Assembly: GCA_023251875.1 (NCBI GenBank)
Contig: JAHEXY010000007.1
Coordinates: 62,001-126,000 of the forward strand
From: Bacteroidota bacterium
GTDB taxonomy: Bacteria > Bacteroidota > Bacteroidia > JAHEXY01
DNA: 64,000 nt
Direction of reading: 5' to 3'
Shown: one piece after another, positions 1-9,803 of the stretch
Position numbering within the stretch: the first letter of the stretch is position 1
Layout: every line of letters starts with the position of its first letter
Translations under genes and position numbers: made by a program
Notes under the pieces: model-generated
The model's input: only the letters and a program-made list of their open reading frames with translations
What the model was told of the DNA's origin: nothing
Databases searched by the model: none

Positions 1-1453
1 CATTTGTAAGTACAGGAACATCCTTTTTTAGTTCAGTACAAGTTTCAAGAGAAGCATAACTTTCAGCACCATCAGGATAATAAGCCGTAATCATATAACA
101 ATATTCAACACCGGGGACTAAACCAATACCATTATTATCATCTGAAAAAGTAGTAGTATTTATTCCGGATACGCTTCCTACAAAAGAATAACCGGTATAT
201 CCAGGCACACCAATTTCGCAACTATCAGGAATAAACCCATAATAACCATTTTTTCGATAAATATTATACCCAATTGCTTCACTACATGCGCTTGCATCCC
301 AAGTAAGTTTTACTGAATTACCAAGTGGACTTGTTAAAGGATTTTTAGGTGATGGACCTACCACATTTATTTCTAAACTATGCAAAGCAACCAATTGTAA
401 TTGTTCATTATCATCTTCTGCTTTAAATACTATTTGATAGGGCTGTTTGCGCACATGAGAACATGCGGTTTGCCATTCGAAGGGAGAAGTAACTGTTCCT
501 TTTCCGGTTATAGGCTGGGTAAAACTTGCCGGACTATTGCTTATTTCAAGAGGTCCTCCTGTAGCAGTTAAAGTAAGACCATCGTTATTAGGATCAGTAG
601 CTGTAACATCAAAATTTATGAGAGTACCGGCATCAACGCATATTTGATCTGGAGCATCTATTAATGGAGGATCATTATCAATATCTGCAACAGTGATTTG
701 CATATCTCTTATTAAAGATCCAATTACTGCTCCATGCCTCCATTCTGTAATTAATATGGCAACATTGTATTCGCCTATTTTATTAGGAGTATCCCAAATT
801 AAATCTCCTGTAATTGCATCAATAGAAATTGAAGAAGTAGCCGTAGGGTAAGTATAATTTGGAATATTATTGCCCGATTCTCCTTTACATGGAATCAATT
901 CATACGATAAACTATCTCCATCAATATCATAAGCACTGGGATTATGAATAAATAATTTATATAAAGCGGCATTATCAATTGGGGGATTTAATAAAATGGG
1001 AGAATTATTATATCCCAAAAATGGATTGATTTCTAAAACACTTTCAATATAAAATGGTGTATTTACTGAATTAGGAATATTTACAATCCCATCATCGCGA
1101 TTGGGATCTTCAACCGAAATAGTATAATTAGCGTTACCGGGATAAGTATGGGTTCCCAAATATATATTTTTTTGAATATTATTGCCCAAATCTTCTCCCG
1201 AAGGAATACCGGTAAATGTACTAGGAGGGCCGTTGGTTCTTTGAATAGTATCAGAAGATCCATCTCCCCATTTCACTTCTAATTCTTCTCTATCTGCGGG
1301 AGCATTTTCTTTTGTATAAGTAGTAACTGTTATTTGATAGGTTAATCCTGAAACATGTGTATACGTGATCTCTCCGGCTCTGTTGTGTGTTGCCCAAACT
1401 GCATTTGAAAATAAAACTGCGAGAATTAATATGGTAAAAATAATTCTATTCAT
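1..1453 (-). CDS. Large secreted surface protein, Fn3/cadherin-like (partial, 3' end outside window)
   Basis: This minus-strand reading frame is open from an ATG at 1453 to the window edge (about 484 codons) with no stop, so the C-terminus is missing. It begins with a signal peptide (MNRIIFTILILAVLFSNAVW) followed by THNRAGEITYTHVSG. That opening is characteristic of the big Bacteroidota surface proteins that usually end in a gliding-motility/T9SS C-terminal domain. A cadherin-like segment with DIDGDSLSYEL and DPNNDGLTL signatures follows, then a fibronectin-III-like domain (VKLTWDASAC, YNIYRKNGYYG) near the window edge. The role is probably adhesion or gliding. The sorting domain itself is not visible, so secretion by T9SS is inferred. 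Confidence 0.8.
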   Translation of the reverse strand, partial: MNRIIFTILILAVLFSNAVWATHNRAGEITYTHVSGLTYQITVTTYTKENAPADREELEVKWGDGSSDTIQRTNGPPSTFTGIPSGEDLGNNIQKNIYLGTHTYPGNANYTISVEDPNRDDGIVNIPNSVNTPFYIESVLEINPFLGYNNSPILLNPPIDNAALYKLFIHNPSAYDIDGDSLSYELIPCKGESGNNIPNYTYPTATSSISIDAITGDLIWDTPNKIGEYNVAILITEWRHGAVIGSLIRDMQITVADIDNDPPLIDAPDQICVDAGTLINFDVTATDPNNDGLTLTATGGPLEISNSPASFTQPITGKGTVTSPFEWQTACSHVRKQPYQIVFKAEDDNEQLQLVALHSLEINVVGPSPKNPLTSPLGNSVKLTWDASACSEAIGYNIYRKNGYYGFIPDSCEIGVPGYTGYSFVGSVSGINTTTFSDDNNGIGLVPGVEYCYMITAYYPDGAESYASLETCTELKKDVPVLTN

Positions 1454-1640
1454 TTTTTATAATACAGAAATTTATTAGACAGGATTATTAAATTATAGTT
1501 TAATGCTTCTTTCTTAAAAAGGCCAAGATAAACAAGATAATAAAATTATGGAATTAAGCCAATTTATATCGTTACCAACATTTTGTTTAGAATTGTACAG
1601 CCGTGGACTTCACTCAGCCTGACTTCATAAATTCAGCAAA

Positions 1641-3875
1641 TTATTTTAACTTCTCCTCCAGCGCCCCATCATAGCCTTTCTTAAACTCACTTACTTTCCC
1701 AAACGATTCATCATCAATGAAAATTTCACCATCTGTTACTTCACCAAGATTGGTAAACTCAACATCAAATTCAGTAAGTGCATCAAGAAATTGATCGAGT
1801 TTTTCTTCACTTATGCTAACCACAATTCTGCTTTGAGATTCTCCAAACAAGAAAGCATCCTTACGAATTTCGGCATCGGTAGAAATACTAAAGCCCAAAT
1901 TACCGGGCATAGCAGATTCTAATAGCGTAATGAATAAACCCCCATCCGATACATCATGCGCTGAAGAAATTAATCCTTTTTTAATAAGAGATAAAACCGC
2001 TTGTTGTACTTGTGATTCTTCTTCTAGGTCAAAATAAGGAGCAGGAGATAATTTTGTTTTATGATAAGACGAAAGATATTGCGAAGAAGCAATATCATTT
2101 CTGGCTTGGCCAATTAAAAAGATTAAATCAAATTTTTCTTTGAAATTTAAAGTCATTTGATGGTTTTTATCTTCAATAATGCCCACCATGCCAATTGTAG
2201 GAGTTGGATAAACAGGTTCCGCTACACCAGCTTTTGCTGTTTGGTTGTAGAAACTCACATTACCTCCGGTAACAGGCGTATTGAATTTTCTACAAGCATT
2301 GCCCATTCCTTTAATAGCTCCCACAAATTGCCAATACACTTCGGGGTTATAAGGGTTCCCGAAATTTAAACAATTGGTAATGCCAATCGGTTCTCCACCG
2401 GAACAAACAATATTTCTTGCAGCTTCCGAAACAGCAATGGCAGCACCAACTTCAGGATCTGAAAAAACGTAGCGCGAATTGCAATCAACAGACAATGCCA
2501 ATGCTTTATTTGTTCCTTTTAAATTTACAACACCGGCATCAGAAGGATGATTGGTGGTTTTGTTTATGGTTCCTACCATTGAATCATATTGCTCATATAC
2601 CCAACGCTTAGAAGCAATATTCACATGCAAAGCCAAATGCATGGCTACTTCTTTTAAATTTGTTGGTTCTTGTATTTGATCAATCGTAAATTTTTGTGCT
2701 TCCTTGTAATAAGCCGGTTCTTTCACTTCTCTATCGTATTGAGGCGCTCCTCCACCTAAAACCAAATCATCTGCCGGTACATCAGCCACCAATTCTCCAT
2801 CCATAAAAAATTGTACCCGCTCCGTATTGGTTACTTCTCCAATTTGCTCGCAATTCAAATCCCATTTATCAAAAATTTGTTGTACTTCTTTTTCACGGCC
2901 CTTTTCAACCACAATCAACATGCGTTCTTGTGATTCAGAAAGTAGAATTTCAAATGGTTTCATGCCGGCTTGTCGCGTTGGTACTTTATTCAAATCTATT
3001 TTCATTCCGTGCTTACCGCGTGCCGACATTTCTGTAGTTGAACAAGTAATACCTGCCGCTCCCATATCTTGTATACCCACAACCGCACCTGTTTTGATTA
3101 CTTCAAGCGTAGCTTCTAACAATAATTTTTCTTGAAAAGGATCTCCTACTTGCACTGCAGGAATTTTTTCTGATGAAGCTTCGGTAATATCTTCAGAAGC
3201 AAAAGTAGCTCCGTGTATACCATCTTTACCCGTTGCAGAACCTACAATGTAAACAGGGTTCCCAACTCCTTTAGAAGTAGCAGATGCCATTTCTCCAATT
3301 TTAAGAATACCCACCGACATAGCATTTACCAATGGATTTTCATTGTAGCAATCTTCAAAATAAACTTCACCGGCTACAATAGGTACACCAAATGCATTAC
3401 CATAATCCCCAATACCTTTTACAACACCTTTTACCAACCATTTTGTTTTAGCTAAATCAATATTACCAAAACGCAAAGAATTTAATTGCGCAATGGGACG
3501 AGCTCCCATAGTAAAAATATCACGATTAATACCTCCTACTCCTGTAGCCGCACCTTGGTAAGGCTCAATGGCAGATGGGTGATTGTGTGATTCTATTTTA
3601 AAGCAAACCGCTAGGCCATTTCCAATATCCATTAAGCCTGCATTTTCTTCTCCGGCTTCTACTAACATTCTTCCTCCTTTGCGAGGCAATGTTTTTAATA
3701 GTTTAATTGAATTTTTATAGCTGCAATGCTCACTCCACATCACAGAAAAAATACTGAGCTCAGTAAAATTAGGGGTACGGCCTAATATTTCTTTGATGCG
3801 TTCAAATTCCGGTTCGGTTAAACCTAACTTTTTAGCGGTATCGAATGTTGGTGCTTTTTCGAGAGTTGTTGTCAT
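1641..3875 (-). CDS. purL: Phosphoribosylformylglycinamidine synthase subunit PurL (small type)
   Basis: PurL makes FGAM from FGAR, ATP and ammonia in step four of purine synthesis. At 744 residues this is the small PurL, which needs separate PurQ (glutaminase) and PurS partners; neither is in the window. Signatures include WSEHCSYK near residue 50, [20 protein letters not shown] near 95-115, [16 protein letters not shown], and the second AIRS-like half with GGGAPQYD and [10 protein letters not shown]. The start codon lies 5 bp after the stop of the DUF5615 gene, so purL may be transcribed with that toxin-like pair. No purine riboswitch is visible upstream. Confidence 0.97.
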   Translation of the reverse strand: MTTTLEKAPTFDTAKKLGLTEPEFERIKEILGRTPNFTELSIFSVMWSEHCSYKNSIKLLKTLPRKGGRMLVEAGEENAGLMDIGNGLAVCFKIESHNHPSAIEPYQGAATGVGGINRDIFTMGARPIAQLNSLRFGNIDLAKTKWLVKGVVKGIGDYGNAFGVPIVAGEVYFEDCYNENPLVNAMSVGILKIGEMASATSKGVGNPVYIVGSATGKDGIHGATFASEDITEASSEKIPAVQVGDPFQEKLLLEATLEVIKTGAVVGIQDMGAAGITCSTTEMSARGKHGMKIDLNKVPTRQAGMKPFEILLSESQERMLIVVEKGREKEVQQIFDKWDLNCEQIGEVTNTERVQFFMDGELVADVPADDLVLGGGAPQYDREVKEPAYYKEAQKFTIDQIQEPTNLKEVAMHLALHVNIASKRWVYEQYDSMVGTINKTTNHPSDAGVVNLKGTNKALALSVDCNSRYVFSDPEVGAAIAVSEAARNIVCSGGEPIGITNCLNFGNPYNPEVYWQFVGAIKGMGNACRKFNTPVTGGNVSFYNQTAKAGVAEPVYPTPTIGMVGIIEDKNHQMTLNFKEKFDLIFLIGQARNDIASSQYLSSYHKTKLSPAPYFDLEEESQVQQAVLSLIKKGLISSAHDVSDGGLFITLLESAMPGNLGFSISTDAEIRKDAFLFGESQSRIVVSISEEKLDQFLDALTEFDVEFTNLGEVTDGEIFIDDESFGKVSEFKKGYDGALEEKLK

Positions 3876-3880
3876 AGGCT

Positions 3881-4249
3881 TTATTTTTTAATAGGGAGTT
3901 TTCTAATCCTTATAGTAAACGTTTCAATTATTACAACAGAACCTTGCATCAAAGGATTTTCTATAGAATCCCAATTTTCAATTAATAGATTAAAGAAAAT
4001 TTGAGCATTAATTTTATGAATTCTAAAAATAACAACTGAGGGTCTTTCTTTTCCTGAAATTGCAAGTAATTGTCCGAAATCTAAATCATGAGTTAGAATT
4101 ACTTCATCATTTTCATTAGCCATTGATAGAATCTCAGAATCTTGCGCTTTTTCTCTTTTTAGTAAGGCAACATGTCGGTAAGTGTGGCCATGCTTTTTTA
4201 GCATTTCACCCAATTGAGCTGGCGTATTAACATCAATAAGAAATTTCAT
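3881..4249 (-). CDS. DUF5615 PIN-like protein (toxin-like)
   Basis: The 122-residue protein begins [20 protein letters not shown] and continues with HDLDFGQLL. This is the pattern of DUF5615 PIN-like proteins, in which acidic residues (the D of LIDVN and the HDxDF) would form the nuclease site. Members are usually paired with a DUF433 protein, as here: the upstream DUF433 stop codon is 1 bp before this start. By analogy with PIN toxins it may be an RNase controlled by that partner; activity is inferred, not shown. The very short spacing to purL (5 bp) suggests a common transcript. Confidence 0.8.
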   Translation of the reverse strand: MKFLIDVNTPAQLGEMLKKHGHTYRHVALLKREKAQDSEILSMANENDEVILTHDLDFGQLLAISGKERPSVVIFRIHKINAQIFFNLLIENWDSIENPLMQGSVVIIETFTIRIRKLPIKK

Positions 4250-4250
4250 T

Positions 4251-4496
4251 TTAAGATGCTTTCTTAAGAGGTATATACGTGTCTTGCATAATCATTGAAG
4301 AAAATGCCAAGGCTTGTAGTATGTCTTCTTTTTCGAGATTAGGAAAAGTTTCAATAAGACTTTCAATACTTATACCTGTAGATAAATAATCTAATATGGA
4401 AGACACAGGCATTCTCATTCCTCTAACGCAGGGCTTTCCAAAACATATGTCAGGATCAATGGTAATTCTTGGATAATCTGGGTGCTGATATATCAT
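4251..4496 (-). CDS. DUF433 antitoxin-like protein
   Basis: This 81-residue protein has the classic DUF433 layout: ITIDPDICFGKPCVRGMRM, then a winged-helix-like segment (SSILDYLSTGISIESLIETF) and a C-terminal helix (LEKEDILQALAF). DUF433 proteins are widely found with DUF5615 or PIN partners and are thought to act as DNA-binding antitoxins. It is the first gene of a putative DUF433-DUF5615-purL unit. The upstream 54 bp to the next gene hold no convincing TAnnTTTG box, so the promoter is unclear. Confidence 0.85.
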   Translation of the reverse strand: MIYQHPDYPRITIDPDICFGKPCVRGMRMPVSSILDYLSTGISIESLIETFPNLEKEDILQALAFSSMIMQDTYIPLKKAS

Positions 4497-4550
4497 TGGT
4501 ATGTATTTGAAATATTATGTAAAAATAGGTAAATAAATAATATTCTCCAT

Positions 4551-5432
4551 CTAAAGTGGAGGCAATCCAACGGTCTCTCTTCTTTTGTTTAGATTCTCCG
4601 GATCTTCAATATCCCATAGATCCATTTCGCCAGTTTCTTTATTTAATTTATACTGGGTCCCATACAATTGTTTTTTACCTTGTCGCATCAGTATCCGATC
4701 TTTTAGATATGCTAAATATTGAGAGCTTGCTTTTCCTTCTGATACGGCAACTTCCATAATTGGATAATATTTTTCCTGAGCAGGAAGTGCCGCATGTTGA
4801 ATAACAGCCCATAATACAGTATTCCCTTTTTCTCCAACTTCGTTTACACTTAGCCAACCATATTTAGTTAGTATTTCTTGAATGATAACTAAATCAACTG
4901 AATCTTGATTTATCATATCGGAAATATGATTTTTAAATTCTTGTGATTCTCTACCAAATTTCTCTTCCATATATTCCATTTGAGTGCGACATTTTTGATC
5001 GTCATCGAAAATTTTTGAAAGTACTTTAGCAAGAGAGTCGTTATAAATTTCATGAGTAGGATTTACGATTGATTGTAATTCGTCCCATCGTTTGTCGGTA
5101 TGTAAAGAATTAAAATTAGGCTCGGTCAATAACAAATAACTATTTAAATATTTTGTTTTATTTGCTAATCGAAAGAGCTGAAAAAATGCGGAATCATTTA
5201 CACCAACTATAGTCCAGGCAATGGCAGCTTTGTATCTATCTTCTAGCACACCTTTTCCGCCTAATGCAATAAATGCTTTGGTATATTCGGCAGTTGAATT
5301 TTTATAATCCTTTTGTGAGAAATAGTAGTTAGCTTTTTGAATGAGGGAATCGTATGCTTCACTTTGAGCAAAACTTGAGCTTGCAATTAATGAAACTAGG
5401 GCCACATTGAAAATATATTTTTTAATTCTCAT
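4551..5432 (-). CDS. Secreted DUF6624-like protein with TPR-like N-terminus
   Basis: About 293 residues. I chose the ATG at 5432 over an upstream one at 5462 because it starts directly with a signal peptide (MRIKKYIFNVALVSLIASSS, then FAQ). The N-terminal half has a TPR-like helix pair (IQKANYYFSQKDYKNSTAEY). The C-terminal half has LWAVIQHAALPAQEKYYPIM and YLKDRILMRQGKKQLYGTQY, which I recognise as the DUF6624 pattern. Function is unknown; it is probably periplasmic or surface-exposed. A dispersed repeat (5442-5478) sits immediately upstream and could supply its promoter. Confidence 0.7.
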   Translation of the reverse strand: MRIKKYIFNVALVSLIASSSFAQSEAYDSLIQKANYYFSQKDYKNSTAEYTKAFIALGGKGVLEDRYKAAIAWTIVGVNDSAFFQLFRLANKTKYLNSYLLLTEPNFNSLHTDKRWDELQSIVNPTHEIYNDSLAKVLSKIFDDDQKCRTQMEYMEEKFGRESQEFKNHISDMINQDSVDLVIIQEILTKYGWLSVNEVGEKGNTVLWAVIQHAALPAQEKYYPIMEVAVSEGKASSQYLAYLKDRILMRQGKKQLYGTQYKLNKETGEMDLWDIEDPENLNKRRETVGLPPL

Positions 5433-5441
5433 AATTTTTTT

Positions 5442-5478
5442 GCCACAAAGGCACAAGGACACGAAGATTCACAAAGCA
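5442..5478. repeat. Dispersed CACAAAG-type repeat
   Basis: The sequence tgccacaaaggcacaagg followed by acacgaagattcacaaag matches the repeat arms seen at 27456-27550. Read on the minus strand it gives TTTGTG/CTTTGTGG runs just ahead of the DUF6624 start at 5432, resembling -33 TTTG and -7 TTTG elements. Confidence 0.6.
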
Positions 5479-5508
5479 TTTACATATTTAAATAGCACAG
5501 TCCAAGTT

Positions 5509-5538
5509 CCCTCTCCTTCGGAGAGGGCTAGGGAGAGG
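5509..5538. repeat. Dispersed GGAGAGGG palindromic repeat, copy 1
   Basis: CCCTCTCC-TTC-GGAGAGGG forms a perfect 8-bp hairpin followed by the tail CTAGGGAGAGG. The element ends 2 bp from the stop codon of the minus-strand amidohydrolase gene, so it could also act as part of its transcript end. The same element occurs at 17071, 56389 (inside valS) and 58388. Confidence 0.8.
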
Positions 5539-5540
5539 TA

Positions 5541-6836
5541 TTATTTTATCTGATACTTCTCCTTATACTTTTCATACAAAGCCTTCTGATTATTATTCAA
5601 ATCAATTAGATTTCCTTTTATAAAAGCAAACTCTACGTTGTTTGATTTCATATCAAGCGCATCTCCTGTAGAAACAAAAAGCGTAGCATCTTTGCCTTCT
5701 TCTAAAGAGCCTGTTGTTGAATCAATGCCTAAAATTTTAGCACTATTTAAAGTGATTGACATAAGCGCTTCTTCTTTTGTGAGTCCGTATGCAGCAGCCG
5801 TACCTGCCGTAAAGGGAAGATTTCTTTCTCCCATTTGTTCCATAGGGCCTTCGTAGCTTAAGCAAAACAAAATTCCTGCCTTTTGAAGAAGTGCCGGTTG
5901 TTTATAAGGTAAATCTACATCATCTTCTGCTCTTGCCGGTAAAGCATGAATGCGACTTAGTATAACAGGAATATTATTTTCTTTTAATGCATCAGCTACA
6001 GTATATGCCTCATCTCCTCCCACAACAACCATGTGTGGAATAGAAAACCTTTTTGCAAAAGTAATGGCTTCCAAAATTCTTTTAGAACCATCAACATGAA
6101 TGTATAAGTTTTCTTTGCCCAAAAAAATATTTTTCATGGCATCTAATTTTAAATCTGTTTTAGCAGGTTTATCCGTCTTGCTATACGCTTGTGCAGAAGT
6201 AAAAAAATCTGTTAAGCTTTGTAATTGTTTTTCGTACTGCTCATTCTTTTTTGTTTCTCCCGATCTATCATCATCGCCTGAGGTAAATTGCAATTGTGGC
6301 CAATTCATGTGAACACCATCCTCAATTTTATAAGCTGCATCTTCCCAGTTCCAGCCATTGAGCATCATAATAGATGAAGTTCCTGAGATTAAGCCTGAAC
6401 GTGGTGTGCATTGCACCAGTAAAACTCCATTTGTACGAACAGTAGGAATAATTTTTGAATCGGTATTGTATGCAATCAAAGCCCTTGCATTGGGGTTAAT
6501 AGAGCCCACCTCTTCCTCGTCACGCGTAGCACGTACTTCGCCAATTTCTACTAAGCCTAATGAAGAATTGGGTGCAATAATTCCAGGATATATTTGTTTT
6601 CCATAAGCATTAAAAACCGTATCGTATTCCGATTTATTTAAACGAATTTTAGTAGCGTCAGCAATAAGAATAAGCTTACCATCTTTAAAACCTATAGCAG
6701 AATTTTCAATTACATCTCCATTTCCTATATGAGCAGTACCGTTTAAAATAAGAATGGATTTATTTTGGGTATAGCCCACTCCTATATGGATAAATAAAAT
6801 TAAAATGAATATGATTTTTTTAGTAATGGATGTCAT
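5541..6836 (-). CDS. Amidohydrolase-superfamily protein, probably without metal ligands
   Basis: The 431-residue protein has a signal peptide (MTSITKKIIFILILFIHIGV) and the overall layout of imidazolonepropionase-like amidohydrolases: a small beta-sandwich start (ILNGTAHIGNGDVIENSAIG), the strand before the metal site (KQIYPGIIAPNSSLGLVEIG), and the C-terminal LTKEEALMSITLNSAKILGI and GSLEEGKDATLFV. At the first metal site the usual HxH is absent: active relatives read PGxIDxHxH, here PGIIAPNSSL. The late catalytic HxSD is not evident either. It may be a periplasmic pseudoenzyme or a subunit of an active paralogue elsewhere. Confidence is high for the superfamily and low for catalysis. Confidence 0.82.
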   Translation of the reverse strand: MTSITKKIIFILILFIHIGVGYTQNKSILILNGTAHIGNGDVIENSAIGFKDGKLILIADATKIRLNKSEYDTVFNAYGKQIYPGIIAPNSSLGLVEIGEVRATRDEEEVGSINPNARALIAYNTDSKIIPTVRTNGVLLVQCTPRSGLISGTSSIMMLNGWNWEDAAYKIEDGVHMNWPQLQFTSGDDDRSGETKKNEQYEKQLQSLTDFFTSAQAYSKTDKPAKTDLKLDAMKNIFLGKENLYIHVDGSKRILEAITFAKRFSIPHMVVVGGDEAYTVADALKENNIPVILSRIHALPARAEDDVDLPYKQPALLQKAGILFCLSYEGPMEQMGERNLPFTAGTAAAYGLTKEEALMSITLNSAKILGIDSTTGSLEEGKDATLFVSTGDALDMKSNNVEFAFIKGNLIDLNNNQKALYEKYKEKYQIK

Positions 6837-6890
6837 GGAGTATTGTTTTTTCTAAAATTACCAAAACATAAGCAAGGGGCAAAATAAGTT

Positions 6891-7280
6891 TTATTCAGAA
6901 AAAAATTCATGTAAAGCACCAAAGTATACTTCATTCCAGCCTTCTACAATATCATTGAAATCAAGATCAGGAATATTATTATGTTTTAATTCTACAGAAG
7001 TACCATTTCCCTTTTCATGCAATAGAATGGTAACAATGGATGCCGATGATTCATCTAGTTCGTTTCCAAAGTACCATTGTTGCACAATCTTTTTACCTTC
7101 TACGAATTCTAGGTTTTTCCCTACAATGCTTCCTTCCCATAAACTAAATTCAGAACCGGGTTCAGTGCTCATTTCAGCTTCTTCTCCCGACCATAATTTA
7201 ATTGCAGTGGGGTTAGTAAGTGCATTATATACTTCTACAGGAGGTGCAGGAATAACATAGTATTTTTTGAAATCTTTCAT
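6891..7280 (-). CDS. SRPBCC / AHSA1-like (START-fold) protein
   Basis: About 129 residues from the ATG at 7280 (MKDFKKYYVIPAPPVEVYNA); an earlier ATG at 7289 adds only three residues. The segment ALTNPTAIKLWSGEEAEMST, followed by GSEFSLWEGSIVG, LEFVEGKKIVQQW and the C-terminal IVEGWNEVYFGALHEF, is typical of AHSA1/SRPBCC ligand-binding proteins. These are cytoplasmic hydrophobic-pocket proteins of unclear substrate. No partner gene is evident. It diverges from the glycosyltransferase operon starting at 7386. Confidence 0.85.
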   Translation of the reverse strand: MKDFKKYYVIPAPPVEVYNALTNPTAIKLWSGEEAEMSTEPGSEFSLWEGSIVGKNLEFVEGKKIVQQWYFGNELDESSASIVTILLHEKGNGTSVELKHNNIPDLDFNDIVEGWNEVYFGALHEFFSE

Positions 7281-7355
7281 ACAAAACAATTTATGGATAA
7301 TAATATTCTAAAAACATTTGAAGATACTAAGTATTATGAGTTCCCCAATAATTTT

Positions 7356-7363
7356 TATGTTTG
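7356..7363 (+). promoter_or_regulatory. Candidate -7 box for polysaccharide genes
   Basis: TATGTTTG matches the Bacteroidota -7 consensus TAnnTTTG and sits 22 bp before the glycosyltransferase ATG at 7386, a sensible position for a short leader. The -33 element is not clear. Confidence 0.5.
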
Positions 7364-7385
7364 TAGTATTAATGAAGCAAGATAA

Positions 7386-8423
7386 ATGAGAAAACTTTTA
7401 TTAGTGGGAAGCGCAAGCATCAATACCTATCAGTATGATGAATTGATAAAAGGATACTTTGATGAAGTACTCTTGCTTTCTGATCAAAAAAGTAAAGATT
7501 ATACAATAAATTCCATTGCCTTAAATTTTTCGCTTCGCAATCCCATAACAGCTTACCAAACTATATCCCAAATAAAAAAAATAATTTCAGATTTTAAACC
7601 ATCTATTATTCATATTCAACAAGCCAACGTATATGCTTTTTATACGTTATTAGCTGCCAAATCCTTTAATACGCCAAAAGTACTTACACTATGGGGAAGT
7701 GATATTTTGGTAATCCCTCATAAAAGTTTTTTACTTAAAAAATTAGTTCAGTACAATTTATTGCATGCGGATGCGATTACTTCTAATTCAAAATACGTTG
7801 CAACTGAAATGCAAAAACTAATTCCCCAAAAAAAAGTAGATTTAACCCTTGCTAATTTGGGCGTTGAAATTACTCCTCAACTAATAAAAAAAGAAAACAT
7901 AGTTTATTCGAATCGCTTGCACAATAAATTGTATAGAATAGATCAGGTAATTATGGGGTTTAAAAAATTTGTTGAAGAAACTGAAAATGCCAGTTGGAAA
8001 CTTATTATTGCAGGCCAGGGAACAGAAACTGAAAACCTAAAACAATTAGCTGTTCAATTAAACTTAAGTTCAAAAATTGAATTTGTAGGGTGGCAAAACA
8101 AAGAACAAAATATTGCCAATTATGCAAAGGCTAAAATATTTATTTCCATTCCTACAAGCGATTCAACTCCCACAAGTTTGTTAGAGGCTATGGCTTATGG
8201 TTGTATCCCGGTTGTTTCCAATTTACCATCCATTGCTTTATGGATAGAAAACAACAAAAATGGAATAATGATAGATGATTTAAATAGCAATTATTTAAAA
8301 CAAGCATTGCAATTAAATATCAATGAAGTTGGAGAATTAAATAAAAAAATTATTGTAGAAAAAGCTTCAAAAGAAGTTAATCGAAAAAAATTTCTAAGTT
8401 TATACGATAGGCTTTTATTATAA
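7386..8423 (+). CDS. Glycosyltransferase family 4 protein
   Basis: The 345-residue protein has a GT-B layout. The N-terminal acceptor domain contains FKPSIIHIQQANVYAFYTLL and VLTLWGSDILVIP; the C-terminal donor domain contains WKLIIAGQGTETENLKQLA, IEFVGWQNKEQNIANYAKA and the GT4 nucleotide-sugar loop PTSDSTPTSLLEAMAYGCIP. It would transfer a sugar from a nucleotide donor to a growing surface glycan. It is the first of three co-directional genes (glycosyltransferase, O-antigen ligase, glycosyltransferase) separated by 24 bp and an overlap. Donor and acceptor cannot be read from the sequence. Confidence 0.9.
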   Translation: MRKLLLVGSASINTYQYDELIKGYFDEVLLLSDQKSKDYTINSIALNFSLRNPITAYQTISQIKKIISDFKPSIIHIQQANVYAFYTLLAAKSFNTPKVLTLWGSDILVIPHKSFLLKKLVQYNLLHADAITSNSKYVATEMQKLIPQKKVDLTLANLGVEITPQLIKKENIVYSNRLHNKLYRIDQVIMGFKKFVEETENASWKLIIAGQGTETENLKQLAVQLNLSSKIEFVGWQNKEQNIANYAKAKIFISIPTSDSTPTSLLEAMAYGCIPVVSNLPSIALWIENNKNGIMIDDLNSNYLKQALQLNINEVGELNKKIIVEKASKEVNRKKFLSLYDRLLL

Positions 8424-8447
8424 ATAATTAAGCATTACTAAATAGAA

Positions 8448-9803
8448 ATGACAAAATATTTTCAATTAATAAATAATAATGCCTCCAACATATTTTTGTT
8501 TCTTATTTCTTTTACATTTCCCCTAGGTATTTATTTCTTTCCTATTCAAACACCGCTTCTTTTAATAAATGGCTTCCACCTTGTTTTGTATTTCTCTTTA
8601 ATTTATTTAAAAGTGAGCAAACAAATAAAATTATTTATTGGAAAATCAACACGCTATTATTTAATTCTATTGGCGGTTTGGCTTCTCTATGGCTTTTGCG
8701 GTTTACTTTGGGCCAAAGAAATCAAACCCGTTCTACAAGACATGTTTGGTTTAATAAACGCTATTGGTATTTTAATAGCACTTCAATCATTATTGGTACT
8801 TAATAATTTTCGAATAAAACCTTTTATTCAAGGTTGGTTTACCGCTCTTGCTGTTGTTGGAATAATTGGACTATTAGAAACAGAAACAGCTTATCACTTA
8901 GATAAGGATTGGATTGCCGTTATTATGAAACTACCCATAGGACATTCCATTCGCTACGTGCCTATAGCCACATTTGGCAACCCCAATAATTACGCAGTGT
9001 ATTTAATTTTTTCATTGCCATTGCTACTGATGTTGAGAAATACCACAACAGCCATTTCTGCAAAATGGATTTCTTTATTATGTATGTTATGGATTATTCT
9101 TTTAACGCAAAGCCGACTAGGCATTTTTTCATTCCTTTTACTTTTAGTAATAAGTCTATTTATGTTAAAAGACATTGACATTGCTTTTATTAAAAAGCAA
9201 ATTCATCCATTAGTAAACCTTTATATTCCCATTATTTTAGTTGCCCTACTAATTATTGCCTTATTTAACTGGCCGTTTCTCCAGCATCTTTCATTCTCAT
9301 CTTATTTTTATACAAACAATAATGTAGCAAATTCTGATCAAACAAGAGTTGGCTTGATACAAGCAGGGTTAGAGATGTTTGTTGCTTCTCATGGCCTAGG
9401 AGTAGGAGGAGGAAATTTCCCCTATTATATAAATCAACATCTCGTATCTATTGATACGTATGGTTCTTGTAACCCTCATAATTGGCCCATTGAAGTTTTG
9501 AGTCAATATGGCATAGGAATATTTACATTGCTTGCTACATTTGCAATATATATTATCAACCAATACATACAACTATTAAACCGTTTCAAAAATAAAGGGA
9601 TATTTAAATTTGTAACTTGTGGCATATTATTGGGCATAGGATATCTTATTATGAGCATTGATCCCAGTAATTTTATGAGATTACCCATGAATTGGATACT
9701 GCTATCGATGATAGTGACTTTAGTAGATTGCCTACATGAAAATGCAAGTGAATTTTATGACCAAAACAATATGCCATCTCACATCGGTTCACCAGTACAA
9801 TGA
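8448..9803 (+). CDS. O-antigen ligase / polymerase family membrane protein
   Basis: This 451-residue polytopic membrane protein has about a dozen hydrophobic segments. It carries the Wzy_C-type core: FGNPNNYAVYLIFSLPLLLM, then LLTQSRLGIFSFLLLLVISL. A large periplasmic loop contains DQTRVGLIQAGLEMF, GLGVGGGNF and CNPHNWPIEVLSQYGIG, a pattern typical of O-antigen ligases and polymerases, where conserved Arg and His act in glycan transfer. Its end overlaps the next glycosyltransferase gene by about 47 bp. Whether it ligates to lipid A or polymerises repeat units cannot be decided. Confidence 0.9.
   Translation: MTKYFQLINNNASNIFLFLISFTFPLGIYFFPIQTPLLLINGFHLVLYFSLIYLKVSKQIKLFIGKSTRYYLILLAVWLLYGFCGLLWAKEIKPVLQDMFGLINAIGILIALQSLLVLNNFRIKPFIQGWFTALAVVGIIGLLETETAYHLDKDWIAVIMKLPIGHSIRYVPIATFGNPNNYAVYLIFSLPLLLMLRNTTTAISAKWISLLCMLWIILLTQSRLGIFSFLLLLVISLFMLKDIDIAFIKKQIHPLVNLYIPIILVALLIIALFNWPFLQHLSFSSYFYTNNNVANSDQTRVGLIQAGLEMFVASHGLGVGGGNFPYYINQHLVSIDTYGSCNPHNWPIEVLSQYGIGIFTLLATFAIYIINQYIQLLNRFKNKGIFKFVTCGILLGIGYLIMSIDPSNFMRLPMNWILLSMIVTLVDCLHENASEFYDQNNMPSHIGSPVQ

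Noticed and set aside
2157-3455. Several plus-strand frames opposite purL
   Set aside because: They are antisense shadows of purL with no family character and no start context.
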